A program made the translations under genes and the position numbers. The notes beneath the pieces are model-generated. The model saw only the letters and a program-made list of their open reading frames with translations, made no database searches and was not told where the DNA came from. From contig JACQEN010000139.1 in the NCBI GenBank assembly GCA_016200585.1, forward strand, positions 1 through 50,138: a stretch of 50,138 bases of DNA, read 5' to 3'. The stretch comes from Deltaproteobacteria bacterium. Its GTDB lineage: Bacteria > Desulfobacterota > Binatia > HRBIN30. Shown one piece after another: positions 8,718 to 16,897 of the stretch (within the stretch, counting starts at the first letter, position 1; the number at the start of each line of letters is the position of its first letter).

Positions 8718-10253
8718 TCAAGCGCGCTGACGGGCCGGACTCCACAGCGCTACGAGGACACCCACCACACACAGCCAGGCGAACACGTCGCCATAGCGCG
8801 TGTAGAACGTCAGCGCGCCGAACGGCGTCACCTCGCTGGTCAGCAAGGTTGCCTGGTTGCGTGGCGCCCGCATCGTGACGGTTCCATGCGGGTCGATCAC
8901 CGCGGTGATCCCGGCGTTCGTGGCGCGCAGCAGGTAGCGTCGATTCTCGACGGCACGAAACAGCGCCGCGTAGAAATGTTGTTCGAGCGACGGTTGTGAT
9001 CCGAACCAGCCGTCGTTGGAGATGTTCACAACAAACTCGGCTCCACCCAGCACGAGATCGCGCACCAACTCGGCGTAGATCGCTTCATAGCAAATGATCG
9101 TCGCAAAACGGCGGCCGACGACTTCGAACTGCGTTGGACGGTCGCCGGCGACGTATTCCCCCTCGGCATTGGGACGGCCGGCGAAGATCCTCGCAATCTC
9201 CGGCAACGACTCACCGTAGGGAGTCAGCCGCATCTTATCGTACACCGATACGACGCGTCCGCTCTCGTCGAGCAAGTAGGCCGAGTTGCGCAGCGACGCA
9301 CTGCCGTCGTCGCGACGCTCGGCTCTCGGCGCACCGATCAACAGCCGCGCCTTGGGCGGCAGTGCTGCCGCGGCACCGGCGAGGAGTTGTCCGTTGTCGG
9401 CTACGGACACCGTCACAGCGTTCTCCGGCCACACGACCAGATCCGGCTGCGCCCGGCTCGCCTCGGTCGTCAGCTCGCCAAGCCGCCGCAACGAATCCGG
9501 GAGGCGGCGCAAGGAAGAGCGCCACTCCTCGGGAACATTGCCCTGTATCAAGCTGACCCGCACGCCCGCCGTCGCCGGCGAGCGCCAACGGCCCAGCTGA
9601 TACTCGCCGTAAGCCCAGACGGAAAGCAAAAGCGCGCCCGCCACGACGAGCTCTTTCAGCCGCCATCGCCAAGCGCGCGCTGTCAACGGCAGCAGGCTCG
9701 CAACGACAGCGTTGATTAGAACAATCACGAAGCTGACGCCGTACGTGCCGGTGAGATCGGCGATCTGAATCAACCACAGAGTGGCGTGCTGCGAATGCGC
9801 CAGCAGAACCCACGGACAGCCATCGCCGAGACGCGAGCGCGCGAATTCACAAGCGGTCCATGCCGCCGCCATCGCCAACAGCTCGAATCGTACACCCAAC
9901 TGCCGCGACGCCAGCCGGGTTGCGATTGCGGCAAACACACCGAAGTACAAAGCGCCGTAGATCTGCGGGATGATCAGCGCCAACAGCCATGGCACCCAAC
10001 GGTGATCGGGCATGAAGCGTGATGCCGCCGCGAAGATCGAAGACGATACGAGAGCGTGAATGGCAACGCTGCCCGACAGCCAGCCGAGCAGAAACGCCTG
10101 CCCGACGGACCGTCCGCGTATGGCCAGCAACAGGGGGACCAGCGCCACGAACGCCAACGGCCCGGCGTCGGCCGGCGGGAAGGCCAGCCAATACAACCCG
10201 GCACTGAGTAAGGCGAAGACGATCGCGGCGCGTGTTGTGACGCGAGGAAGCAT
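8718..10253 (-). CDS. lnt: Apolipoprotein N-acyltransferase
   Basis: This inner-membrane enzyme adds the third acyl chain to the N-terminal cysteine of lipoproteins, the last step of diderm lipoprotein maturation. The 511-residue protein has about six N-terminal membrane helices (residues 8-220) and then a periplasmic carbon-nitrogen hydrolase domain. The catalytic triad is visible: Glu277 in VWPEN, Lys340 in YDKMRLTPYGE and Cys388 in IICYEAIY, close to E. coli Glu267, Lys335 and Cys387. A last helix follows. The start at 10253 (MLPRVTTRA) puts the first helix at the N-terminus; the in-frame extension upstream would run into the divergent kinase gene. Only 31 bases separate the two starts, so their promoters must overlap. 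Confidence 0.94.
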   Translation of the reverse strand: MLPRVTTRAAIVFALLSAGLYWLAFPPADAGPLAFVALVPLLLAIRGRSVGQAFLLGWLSGSVAIHALVSSSIFAAASRFMPDHRWVPWLLALIIPQIYGALYFGVFAAIATRLASRQLGVRFELLAMAAAWTACEFARSRLGDGCPWVLLAHSQHATLWLIQIADLTGTYGVSFVIVLINAVVASLLPLTARAWRWRLKELVVAGALLLSVWAYGEYQLGRWRSPATAGVRVSLIQGNVPEEWRSSLRRLPDSLRRLGELTTEASRAQPDLVVWPENAVTVSVADNGQLLAGAAAALPPKARLLIGAPRAERRDDGSASLRNSAYLLDESGRVVSVYDKMRLTPYGESLPEIARIFAGRPNAEGEYVAGDRPTQFEVVGRRFATIICYEAIYAELVRDLVLGGAEFVVNISNDGWFGSQPSLEQHFYAALFRAVENRRYLLRATNAGITAVIDPHGTVTMRAPRNQATLLTSEVTPFGALTFYTRYGDVFAWLCVVGVLVALWSPARQRA

Positions 10254-10284
10254 GCGGTAAGGAGACCTCGGCTCAACCTTTTCC

Positions 10285-12720
10285 GTGCTCCAGCATTTCC
10301 AAACCCGCATCGAGAAGCTGACGTTCGTCGGCTTGCTTGCGGCCTTCGCACTGGCGACCGTCGCGGCGCTGCTGTCGGTGGCGTCGCAGATCGGCAAGCC
10401 GTTCCCCGGGTTTGTGGTTTGGAGCAATCTCGTCGTGCCGGCCATCGGAACGTCGGATTGGCCCGGCCAGCAAGCTGCCGTCCCGCTGCGCTCGGTGATG
10501 CGCGCCGGGAACGGCCGTGAGCTGACCCGCGCCGACGAGCTGCGGCAACTGGTGCGCGCCCTGCCCGTCGGCACGCCGGTGACCTACACCTTCCAGCGCG
10601 GCGCCGAAACAACCACCGTGACTGTACCGACCAGCATCCTGCGTTGGCGTCACGTTTTGCCGGCCTACGCCGGATATATCGTCGACGGGTTGGCGTTCTT
10701 CGCCACCGCCCTCATCGTTTTCTACTTCAAGCCGCAGCTGCCGGCGGCGCGCGCCGCCTTGATGGTGGGGACATTTCTCGGCGTGACCCTGATCCTGGCA
10801 CTCGACCTCTTCTCGCAGTTCTGGCTCGAGCGCGCGTACTTTTGTTTCGAATCGCTGATGCCGGGAGCCTTGCTGCACTTTGCGCTGAGCTTTCCCGAGC
10901 AAAAGGGATGGGTGCACCGGCACCCACGCCTGGCCTGGCTCGTCTACCTGCCGTTCCTGCCGTTGGCCATTTTGCAAAACTGGTTCCTCGACCGCGACGC
11001 CGTCTGGCACTTGCGGGTCAACGATTGGGTCTACACCGCGACGGCCGCTGCCGGTTTGGCAGTCTTCGTCTCGCTCGTACACAGCTTCACCGCGGCGCGC
11101 ACGCCGCATGCTCGGCAGCAGGCCAAGACCGTGCTTGGGGGTGTCACGTTGGCCGCGTTCATTCCCAGCTTGGGACTGCTCTCGATCACGCTGCTTGGGC
11201 TGCAAATCCCGATGAACCTTCTGTCGCCGTTCTTCTTTACATATCCGGTGTCGATTGCCTACGCGATCGCCAGACACGATCTGTTCGCGGTCGATCGTTA
11301 CCTGCGAACCGGTGTGGTGTACGCAGCTCTGTCGGTGGTCATGGTGCTGAGCTACGCCGGCATGGTGCTCGTCACCGAGCGCTGGATGGGTGGCCAACCT
11401 CAACTACCGCCGTGGTTGATCCCTCTCTACCTCTTCGCCGTCATCGCGGCGTTCGACCCCCTGCGCTCGCGCATCCAATCAGCCGTCGATCAGCTCTTCT
11501 ATCGACAAGCGTACAACTACCGGCGTACCGTGGAAGCGACCAGCCGGACCCTCGCATCCGTGCTCGATAGTGAACGCATCGCACGAACACTGCTGTCGAC
11601 CCTCACCGAGGGCATGGCGATCGCTTGGGCGGTAGTTCACGTCTTGGATGAATCCGGCGCCGCCCCGCAAACCTTCGGGCAACCGGAGCAACAAGCCGCG
11701 CGATGCCGGGCGGTGCTGTCGGCCGACGGCGGATGGCTCGCCCGGCTTTCGACACGGCTCGGACCGCTGGCATCCGATGACGTTCAAAGCGCACGGGCAA
11801 ACGGCCTCGACCTCAGGCCGTTGTTGGCCATAGGCACGAGCATTGTTTTGCCCCTGCGTTCGCACGACCGACTTCTGGGCGTCGTCGTGCTCGGCGAAAA
11901 GAGCTCCGGCGCGTACTATACGGACGACGATCTCGACCTGCTCGACACCTTGGTCAATCAGACGTCGCTGGCCCTCACGAATGCGCAAGCCTACGAGATC
12001 ATCCGCAATACCCAAGCCGATCTGGTACGCGCCGAGCGCATGGCCGCCGTCGGTGAAATGGCGGCCGCCGTCGCCCATGGTATTCGCAACCCGCTGTCCG
12101 GAATTCGCGCCACGGCTCAGGTCGCTCGCGAAGACGCCGACGAGCAGCCACGGCTGGTGCGCGACCTCGACAGAATTCTGTCCGAAGCCGATCGTCTGGA
12201 GCGTCGCGTGAGGACCATCATCGACCTGGCAAGACCGGTTGATGTTCAGCTATCGGCGCGCGACATTGGCGCCTTTCTGCTTGAGTTGGCGGCTGGCATG
12301 CGCACACGCTTGCCGGCGACCGTACGTTTGATCACCGAGATCGACGGCAATGTACGACTCGCGGCGTTCGATGCCGCCCGTCTCAACGAGGTTGTCGAGA
12401 CGATCATCATCAACGCCGTAGAAGCGATGGACTCCAACGGCACGATCCAGCTTTCAGCCGGTATCAGCCCGGCGAACGATTCGCGAGTTGTGGTCAGCAT
12501 CGCCGACAGCGGACCTGGCATTCCGCCGGCCGCCTTGAGCAAGGTGTTCGACCTGTTCTACACCACCAAATCATCCGGCACAGGTGTGGGACTGGCAATG
12601 GCGAAACGCCTGGTTGGACGCCAGGGCGGCACCATCGACGTGAAGAACCGAGATGGCGGCGGAGCGGTCTTCTCGATCGACTTGCCCAGCGCGGCGCCGA
12701 CTATGGCGCGCAATGACTGA
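10285..12720 (+). CDS. Membrane sensor histidine kinase with PDZ-like and GAF regions
   Basis: This 811-residue sensor starts with GTG. Order of parts: one transmembrane helix (about 11-32); an extracytoplasmic PDZ-like segment (about 45-118, with ELRQLVRALPVGTPVTYTFQ); a multi-helix membrane block (about 130-385); a GAF-like domain (about 410-570); the phosphoacceptor helix with His598 in AVAHGIRNPLSGIRA; and a HATPase domain with the N box (IIINAVEAM), ADSGPGIP and TGVGLAMAKRL. The residue after the His is Gly instead of the usual Glu. It stands alone on the plus strand, but the NtrC-type regulator 2.6 kb away is the natural partner. Its 3' end overlaps the converging secreted-protein gene by 20 bases. 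No Shine-Dalgarno is evident. Confidence 0.92.
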   Translation: MLQHFQTRIEKLTFVGLLAAFALATVAALLSVASQIGKPFPGFVVWSNLVVPAIGTSDWPGQQAAVPLRSVMRAGNGRELTRADELRQLVRALPVGTPVTYTFQRGAETTTVTVPTSILRWRHVLPAYAGYIVDGLAFFATALIVFYFKPQLPAARAALMVGTFLGVTLILALDLFSQFWLERAYFCFESLMPGALLHFALSFPEQKGWVHRHPRLAWLVYLPFLPLAILQNWFLDRDAVWHLRVNDWVYTATAAAGLAVFVSLVHSFTAARTPHARQQAKTVLGGVTLAAFIPSLGLLSITLLGLQIPMNLLSPFFFTYPVSIAYAIARHDLFAVDRYLRTGVVYAALSVVMVLSYAGMVLVTERWMGGQPQLPPWLIPLYLFAVIAAFDPLRSRIQSAVDQLFYRQAYNYRRTVEATSRTLASVLDSERIARTLLSTLTEGMAIAWAVVHVLDESGAAPQTFGQPEQQAARCRAVLSADGGWLARLSTRLGPLASDDVQSARANGLDLRPLLAIGTSIVLPLRSHDRLLGVVVLGEKSSGAYYTDDDLDLLDTLVNQTSLALTNAQAYEIIRNTQADLVRAERMAAVGEMAAAVAHGIRNPLSGIRATAQVAREDADEQPRLVRDLDRILSEADRLERRVRTIIDLARPVDVQLSARDIGAFLLELAAGMRTRLPATVRLITEIDGNVRLAAFDAARLNEVVETIIINAVEAMDSNGTIQLSAGISPANDSRVVVSIADSGPGIPPAALSKVFDLFYTTKSSGTGVGLAMAKRLVGRQGGTIDVKNRDGGGAVFSIDLPSAAPTMARND

Positions 12721-14491
12721 GCGTCGCCTTGGCGTTGGCCGTACAGGAAAGCGACAGCTGGTTCGACAGGGCACCAATCTCGACGGCGACGGACAACGTC
12801 GCGACGCCGGCCGGGACTGCACTCAAGTCGATCTTGCCGTTGCGCAAGTCGAGCGTGAACGTCGGTGGGCCTTGCTTGCTGCGACGCAGAAACAGGTTGG
12901 TATTCCTATCGCGAAAGGAGAACACCTTGCCCTTGCGCGAATGCAAAGACCCGACACCGAAGGATCGTTGATAGACACTTCCCGCGTCGGTACTGACGAC
13001 GATGGCCATCGTCTGTGTAGCCGGATTGACGCTGCCATCATCCGCGAACACAGTGTGTACGCCAAGATGATCACGCCCAACCTTGCGCCCGTGTTGCAAC
13101 GTCGCCGTCGCACCAAGCAGCGGTGAGCTGCCACCACCCGCACCGGCACTGATCGTTACATCGAGCCGTCCCGTCGGTACACCCGAGCGCACCGCAACCA
13201 GATACTCGTTGGCCGTCCCGTTCACCGCCAATCCTGCATCATCAAGGACGACTGTGGAATACGACGCCGAACCAAACGTGATCGGTTCACGACGTGGATC
13301 ACCATCGCTGTCGGGCGCAATGATCTTCAAACCCGGACTCGCTTCGAGAACGATGTTCAACCCACCCGAGGGCGGGTCCGTGGGGTTGCCGAGCAGGTCG
13401 GCAGGGTAGACGAGGACGGTTTGCGTGTTTCCCGGACCATCCGCCGGCAGCGAGATGCTGTCGACGGCTGCGATCAAATCACGCTTCCCCGATCCGTCGA
13501 CCGCAGGGCGGAGCACCGTTCCCCACGTCGCGACGAACGTCGCGCGATCGATCGATTGGCCGAAGGAAGCGCCGACGGCCGCAGCCGAGTTGCTGCGCAA
13601 AAGATCGACCGTCACATCCGACCCGTCGAGGGGCACCGCAAAGGGAGTACCGAAGTTGGGGTTATTGGGTGCGGGGAGATAGACCGCACCGCCCGAAAGC
13701 TCCAGATCGACGAGACCAACGGGATCGATCGGACCGGTGTTCTCGCCACCGACGACGGCACCTTGAGTCAGCGGAATCAGGTACGGCAACGACGTCGCAA
13801 CCCACGGACCATCAGCGTAGAGGTTGGGCGTCGCACCTGTCGCCGCACCACCGGCGACGACGATGCCCAGACCGCCGGTACTCGCCGGCGCACCCATCGA
13901 CACGCCAATGGTTCCGGTGGCCACGCCATTCTGAATCTCGGCCATGACTCGCCCGACAAAGGTCAGCGCTTCTTGGCGTTCAATCTGTATGTCGCTCGGG
14001 CTCGAGGCGGCGGTGGGCCCGATGAAGCCATCGCCATCCAGATCGGCAAACGCAAAGAGGAGCGCTCGGCGAGCGTTGAGGTCGGGACCAAGCAGTGGTC
14101 GCCCGGCCGCCGGCATGGTGGCACCGTCTGAAACGATCAACTGAAAGGGAGCTTCGCTGCCGACGTGCCCGTGGTGACCGCCGGCAATGATCACCGGAGC
14201 GGCGCCGACGCCGGAAGCCGGCGGAGGAATCACGACGGTCATGAACGTGCCGCCGGTGCGAATGACGATATCCACATCGCCGATCAAGTTGGTATCGACG
14301 AGATCATCGGCTGTGCCGAATTTGCCATCCACCCCCGGGTAGATCAGCGGTGCTCCAGGCAAGATCGAGTACGGCTGGTGCGTTGCCGGATCGATCGGGT
14401 CGCCGTTGAAGACTGGCTGGGCGATCGCCGGACGCGAGCTTACCGACACACTCCATGCAACAACCAAGAGACAGTGAACAAACGCACGCAT
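12701..14491 (-). CDS. Secreted protein of unknown function with Asp-rich calcium-like loops
   Basis: A 596-residue protein with an N-terminal signal peptide (about 1-24, cleavage after AIA). The mature part is rich in Gly, Ala, Val and Thr, typical of beta-sheet extracellular proteins. It contains DGKFGTADD and a DLDGDGFIG loop, both similar to Asp-rich calcium-binding loops. The last third includes SRKGKVFSFRDRNTN. I do not recognise a catalytic domain. It is the second gene of a two-gene unit: GAGG lies before its ATG and the upstream secreted-protein gene ends nine bases earlier. The sigma-54 promoter upstream of the pair suggests control by the adjacent NtrC-type regulator. Identity as an exported protein is secure; function is unknown. 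Confidence 0.75.
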   Translation of the reverse strand: MRAFVHCLLVVAWSVSVSSRPAIAQPVFNGDPIDPATHQPYSILPGAPLIYPGVDGKFGTADDLVDTNLIGDVDIVIRTGGTFMTVVIPPPASGVGAAPVIIAGGHHGHVGSEAPFQLIVSDGATMPAAGRPLLGPDLNARRALLFAFADLDGDGFIGPTAASSPSDIQIERQEALTFVGRVMAEIQNGVATGTIGVSMGAPASTGGLGIVVAGGAATGATPNLYADGPWVATSLPYLIPLTQGAVVGGENTGPIDPVGLVDLELSGGAVYLPAPNNPNFGTPFAVPLDGSDVTVDLLRSNSAAAVGASFGQSIDRATFVATWGTVLRPAVDGSGKRDLIAAVDSISLPADGPGNTQTVLVYPADLLGNPTDPPSGGLNIVLEASPGLKIIAPDSDGDPRREPITFGSASYSTVVLDDAGLAVNGTANEYLVAVRSGVPTGRLDVTISAGAGGGSSPLLGATATLQHGRKVGRDHLGVHTVFADDGSVNPATQTMAIVVSTDAGSVYQRSFGVGSLHSRKGKVFSFRDRNTNLFLRRSKQGPPTFTLDLRNGKIDLSAVPAGVATLSVAVEIGALSNQLSLSCTANAKATLSHCAP

Positions 14492-14499
14492 CGGGAGCC

Positions 14500-15131
14500 T
14501 CAGGGTAAACTCACGCCGACGCTGTTGCTGACATACGAGCCGCCATCGAACGCCGCGTACAGCACCACCGAGGCCGCACCGCTATTGAAGGTTGCGGGCA
14601 GAACGACGGTGATACGATCGACACGCAGCTCGCTGGTGGTCGCCGGCGCAGCTGCCGCCGAACCGAGATTCAATAGACTCGGCACTTCGGAATCGAGAAT
14701 CCCGTCGGCGACCATGACCGACGAACCCTCGACAATCTGGCCATTGAGATCGTAACGCACGAAGTGTGAGCCCTGGTAGACAACCAAGCCGGCCGGAAAC
14801 TGGAACTGCAGCAGGTCGTCGAAATTGAAGGTTCCGCTGATTCCAACGGAACGGCTACCACTCGATGAGGCGGCGACATGCGCGGCGGTAATCGACAACA
14901 CCGGTGCGCTGCCACCCGCACGAACGGCCACCGGAGGAGCTTCATGGAGCTGCATATTCGGCAGGGATGCACTTGATTCGCAAGAGGTTATTTTGGAAGA
15001 CGGGCCTGCGGGGCATCGCAACCGCCGTAGAGGACGGAGCTGCGAGCCTCGAAGGCAATCAAGAACATTCCGACGACGATCGCCACGATGCACGCGACGC
15101 GCAGAAAGAATCCGTCTGCAAACCTTTTCAC
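14500..15131 (-). CDS. Secreted beta-rich protein, interrupted by a one-base frameshift
   Basis: Two reading frames together make one protein. The first begins at a GTG at 15131, seven bases after a strong AAGGAGGG, and encodes a signal peptide (KRFADGFF, then a hydrophobic stretch ACIVAIVVGMFLIAF) ending at a TAA at 14988. The second frame, with no good start of its own (first ATG at 14955 lacks a ribosome site), carries the rest to 14500, including DDLLQFQFPAGLVVYQG and GAASVVLYAAFDGG. Adding one A to the AAAA run at 14991-14994 (minus strand) joins them into 210 residues. It resembles an exported beta-sandwich protein. Cause may be sequencing error, a real deletion, or slippage. It is the first gene after the sigma-54 promoter. 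Confidence 0.6.
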
Positions 15132-15175
15132 CCTTGATCCCTCCTTGCTGCCAGGGCCCCTGACGCAAGAGGACC

Positions 15176-15191
15176 GGCAAGGAGTATGCCA
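15176..15191 (-). promoter_or_regulatory. Sigma-54 (-24/-12) promoter for the secreted-protein pair
   Basis: On the minus strand this reads TGGCATACTCCTTGCC, against the sigma-54 consensus TGGCACGNNNNTTGCW. The invariant GG and GC are present with the exact ten-base spacing. Transcription would start near 15165, giving a leader of about 34 bases that includes the AAGGAGGG site before the GTG at 15131. An NtrC-type activator gene lies immediately upstream on the same strand, which makes a chance match much less likely. Confidence 0.75.
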
Positions 15192-15239
15192 GTTGCCAGC
15201 AATGGTCCCACGCAGCCGTTGCACCTCAGCCGGGGTTGT

Positions 15240-15274
15240 CGCGGCGGGCAAATCACCATCGCGATGGGCAAATG
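15240..15274. promoter_or_regulatory. Candidate activator binding sites (direct repeats plus a perfect dyad)
   Basis: CGCGGCGGGCAAATC at 15240-15254 and CGCGATGGGCAAATG at 15260-15274 match at 12 of 15 positions and are spaced exactly 20 bases, about two helical turns. Between and overlapping them is a perfect 12-base palindrome, CCATCGCGATGG, at 15256-15267. The group lies about 50-80 bases upstream of the -24 element, a usual place for an enhancer bound by an NtrC-type protein. Confidence 0.5.
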
Positions 15275-15331
15275 CCCCCCGCCCGGGGTAGGCCGATTGC
15301 GCTGGCGTCGTTCGGATCGGATTGGCCGCGC

Positions 15332-16741
15332 TCAACGACCGTCGGGGTTGGACGGATCGATACCGAACTTTTCGATTCGATAGCGCAGAGTGTCGCGGCT
15401 CATTCCAAGCAGCTTGGCGGCGTCGATTTGACGCCCTCCGGTCTTGCGTAGAGCGGCGCTGATCAAGGCCCTTTCCAGCTCGTCGAACTGGATGCCGGTA
15501 TCGGGTAGTTCGACATCCAGACGTCCATCTCCCTCGACACGCCAACGCATCCACCCGGCGGTTCGGGTCGGCAGTCCGAGAGCGGCAGCATCGATCTCCG
15601 GCCCTTCGCTGAACAACAGGGCGCGATCGAGTGTGTTGCGCAGCTCGCGGATGTTGCCGGGCCAACTGTAGTGTGCGATTTCCTTCTGCGCTGTCGCGGT
15701 CAGATGTTTTGGAGGCAGCCGGTAGCGCTCGCAGATCTCGGTCACAAACCGCTGCGCCAGCAACAGCAGGTCATCCCCACGATCGCGCAGGGCCGGCGAG
15801 TGCAAGACGGCAACGCGCAATCGGTAGTAGAGATCGTCGCGGAAGCGATTGGTGCGCACCATCTCCTCGAGGTCGCTGTTCGTGGCGGCGATCGTATGCA
15901 CGTCAACCATACGGTCGACCTGGCTGCCGATCGGACGAACGGTCTTTTCCTCGATGGCCTTGAGCAGCTTGACCTGTGTCGCCGCTGGCAAGCATCCCAC
16001 CTCGTCGAGGAACAGCGTACCGCCGTCGGCAGATTGAATGAGGCCCACCCGTGCCGCCTTGGCATCGGTGAAGGCGCCGCGCTCGTAGCCAAACAGCTCC
16101 GCTTCGACGAGGTTGTCGGGAATCGCCGCACAATTGATTTCAATGAAGGGTGCTGCGGCGCGCGGGCCGTTGTAGTGCATCACCCGGGCAAGAAGTCCTT
16201 TGCCGGTACCCGTCTCACCCGTGATCAAAACCGTAGGCGGCGCCGTATCAGCTGGCAGACTGGTCAAGCGCGCGACTTTTGAGCGCAGCTCGACGATCGC
16301 CGGGCAGTTGCCGACGATGCCCTCGATACCGGCGCCCCTGGCCTCGCGGCTGCGAAAATACGAGACCTCTCGTTTGAGCTGAGCCTCCTCCAGCGTTCGC
16401 GACACGGCATAGCGCAGGTCGTCCATGTGCAGCGGCTTCTGCAAGTAGTCCGACGCGCCCAACTTGATGGCGGCAACCGCATCCTCGACCGAAGCGTACG
16501 CCGTCATCAAGATGATGTTGGGGGGAGGCGACTGCGATCGCAGCTGCGCCAGAAGATCCAGACCGCTGCCATCCGGCAGCCGCAGATCGAGAAGCGTGAG
16601 GTCGGGATGAAGGTCGTTGAACAGTCGCTTTCCGGCTTCGATGCGATTGGCCCAATGCACCTTGTGACCGAGCTTCTCCAACGTCCGCTCGATTGCGTAG
16701 TACAGTACATCCTCGTCTTCGACGACCAGAATCGTAGCCAT
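15332..16741 (-). CDS. NtrC-family sigma-54-dependent response regulator
   Basis: The 469-residue protein has three parts. A receiver domain (about 1-120) has the acidic pocket EDED and phospho-acceptor Asp52 in LLDLRLPDG. An AAA+ activator domain (about 145-385) has Walker A GETGTGKG, the sigma-54 contact loop GAFTDA, Walker B GGTLFLDEVG and the SWPGNIREL motif. A Fis-type helix-turn-helix ends the protein (IDAAKLLGMSRDTLRYRIEKFG). The contact loop has Asp instead of the usual second Gly of GAFTGA, a variant known in some activators. It should be phosphorylated by a histidine kinase, most likely the membrane sensor at 10285-12720, and act at the -24/-12 promoter just downstream. The ATG has no clear ribosome site. 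Confidence 0.95.
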   Translation of the reverse strand: MATILVVEDEDVLYYAIERTLEKLGHKVHWANRIEAGKRLFNDLHPDLTLLDLRLPDGSGLDLLAQLRSQSPPPNIILMTAYASVEDAVAAIKLGASDYLQKPLHMDDLRYAVSRTLEEAQLKREVSYFRSREARGAGIEGIVGNCPAIVELRSKVARLTSLPADTAPPTVLITGETGTGKGLLARVMHYNGPRAAAPFIEINCAAIPDNLVEAELFGYERGAFTDAKAARVGLIQSADGGTLFLDEVGCLPAATQVKLLKAIEEKTVRPIGSQVDRMVDVHTIAATNSDLEEMVRTNRFRDDLYYRLRVAVLHSPALRDRGDDLLLLAQRFVTEICERYRLPPKHLTATAQKEIAHYSWPGNIRELRNTLDRALLFSEGPEIDAAALGLPTRTAGWMRWRVEGDGRLDVELPDTGIQFDELERALISAALRKTGGRQIDAAKLLGMSRDTLRYRIEKFGIDPSNPDGR

Positions 16742-16815
16742 GCGGGGCCAAGACTAGCTTGAGCACACACGCTCGCCTAGCGAGGTTGCGAAAAGTGGCG
16801 AAGCGACGTCAAGGA

Positions 16816-16836
16816 GCAAGTCCCTTCGCAAGTCCC
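16816..16836. repeat. Short direct repeat in the divergent regulator/eptA-like gap
   Basis: GCAAGTCCC occurs twice with a 12-base period (16816-16824 and 16828-16836). A short stem CTCGC-CTA-GCGAG lies at 16772-16784. These are the only regular structures I see in the 156-base divergent gap, and they could be operator elements for either gene. No good -35/-10 or -24/-12 pair was found here. Confidence 0.3.
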
Positions 16837-16897
16837 CTGACCACAGGTATGAGCGCGCTTGCGGTTGGGGGCCCAAAGGGGGTAAGCGCCGCATACA

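Noticed and set aside
12070-12100. Histidine kinase inactive because HGIRNP replaces HEIRNP
   Set aside because: HGIRNP-type boxes occur in many apparently working NtrB-like kinases, and the His, N box and ATP lid are intact.
16840-16870. Sigma-54 promoter for the phosphoethanolamine transferase
   Set aside because: A GG and a TTGCGG can be found near 16846-16864, but the spacing is three bases too long for a -24/-12 element.
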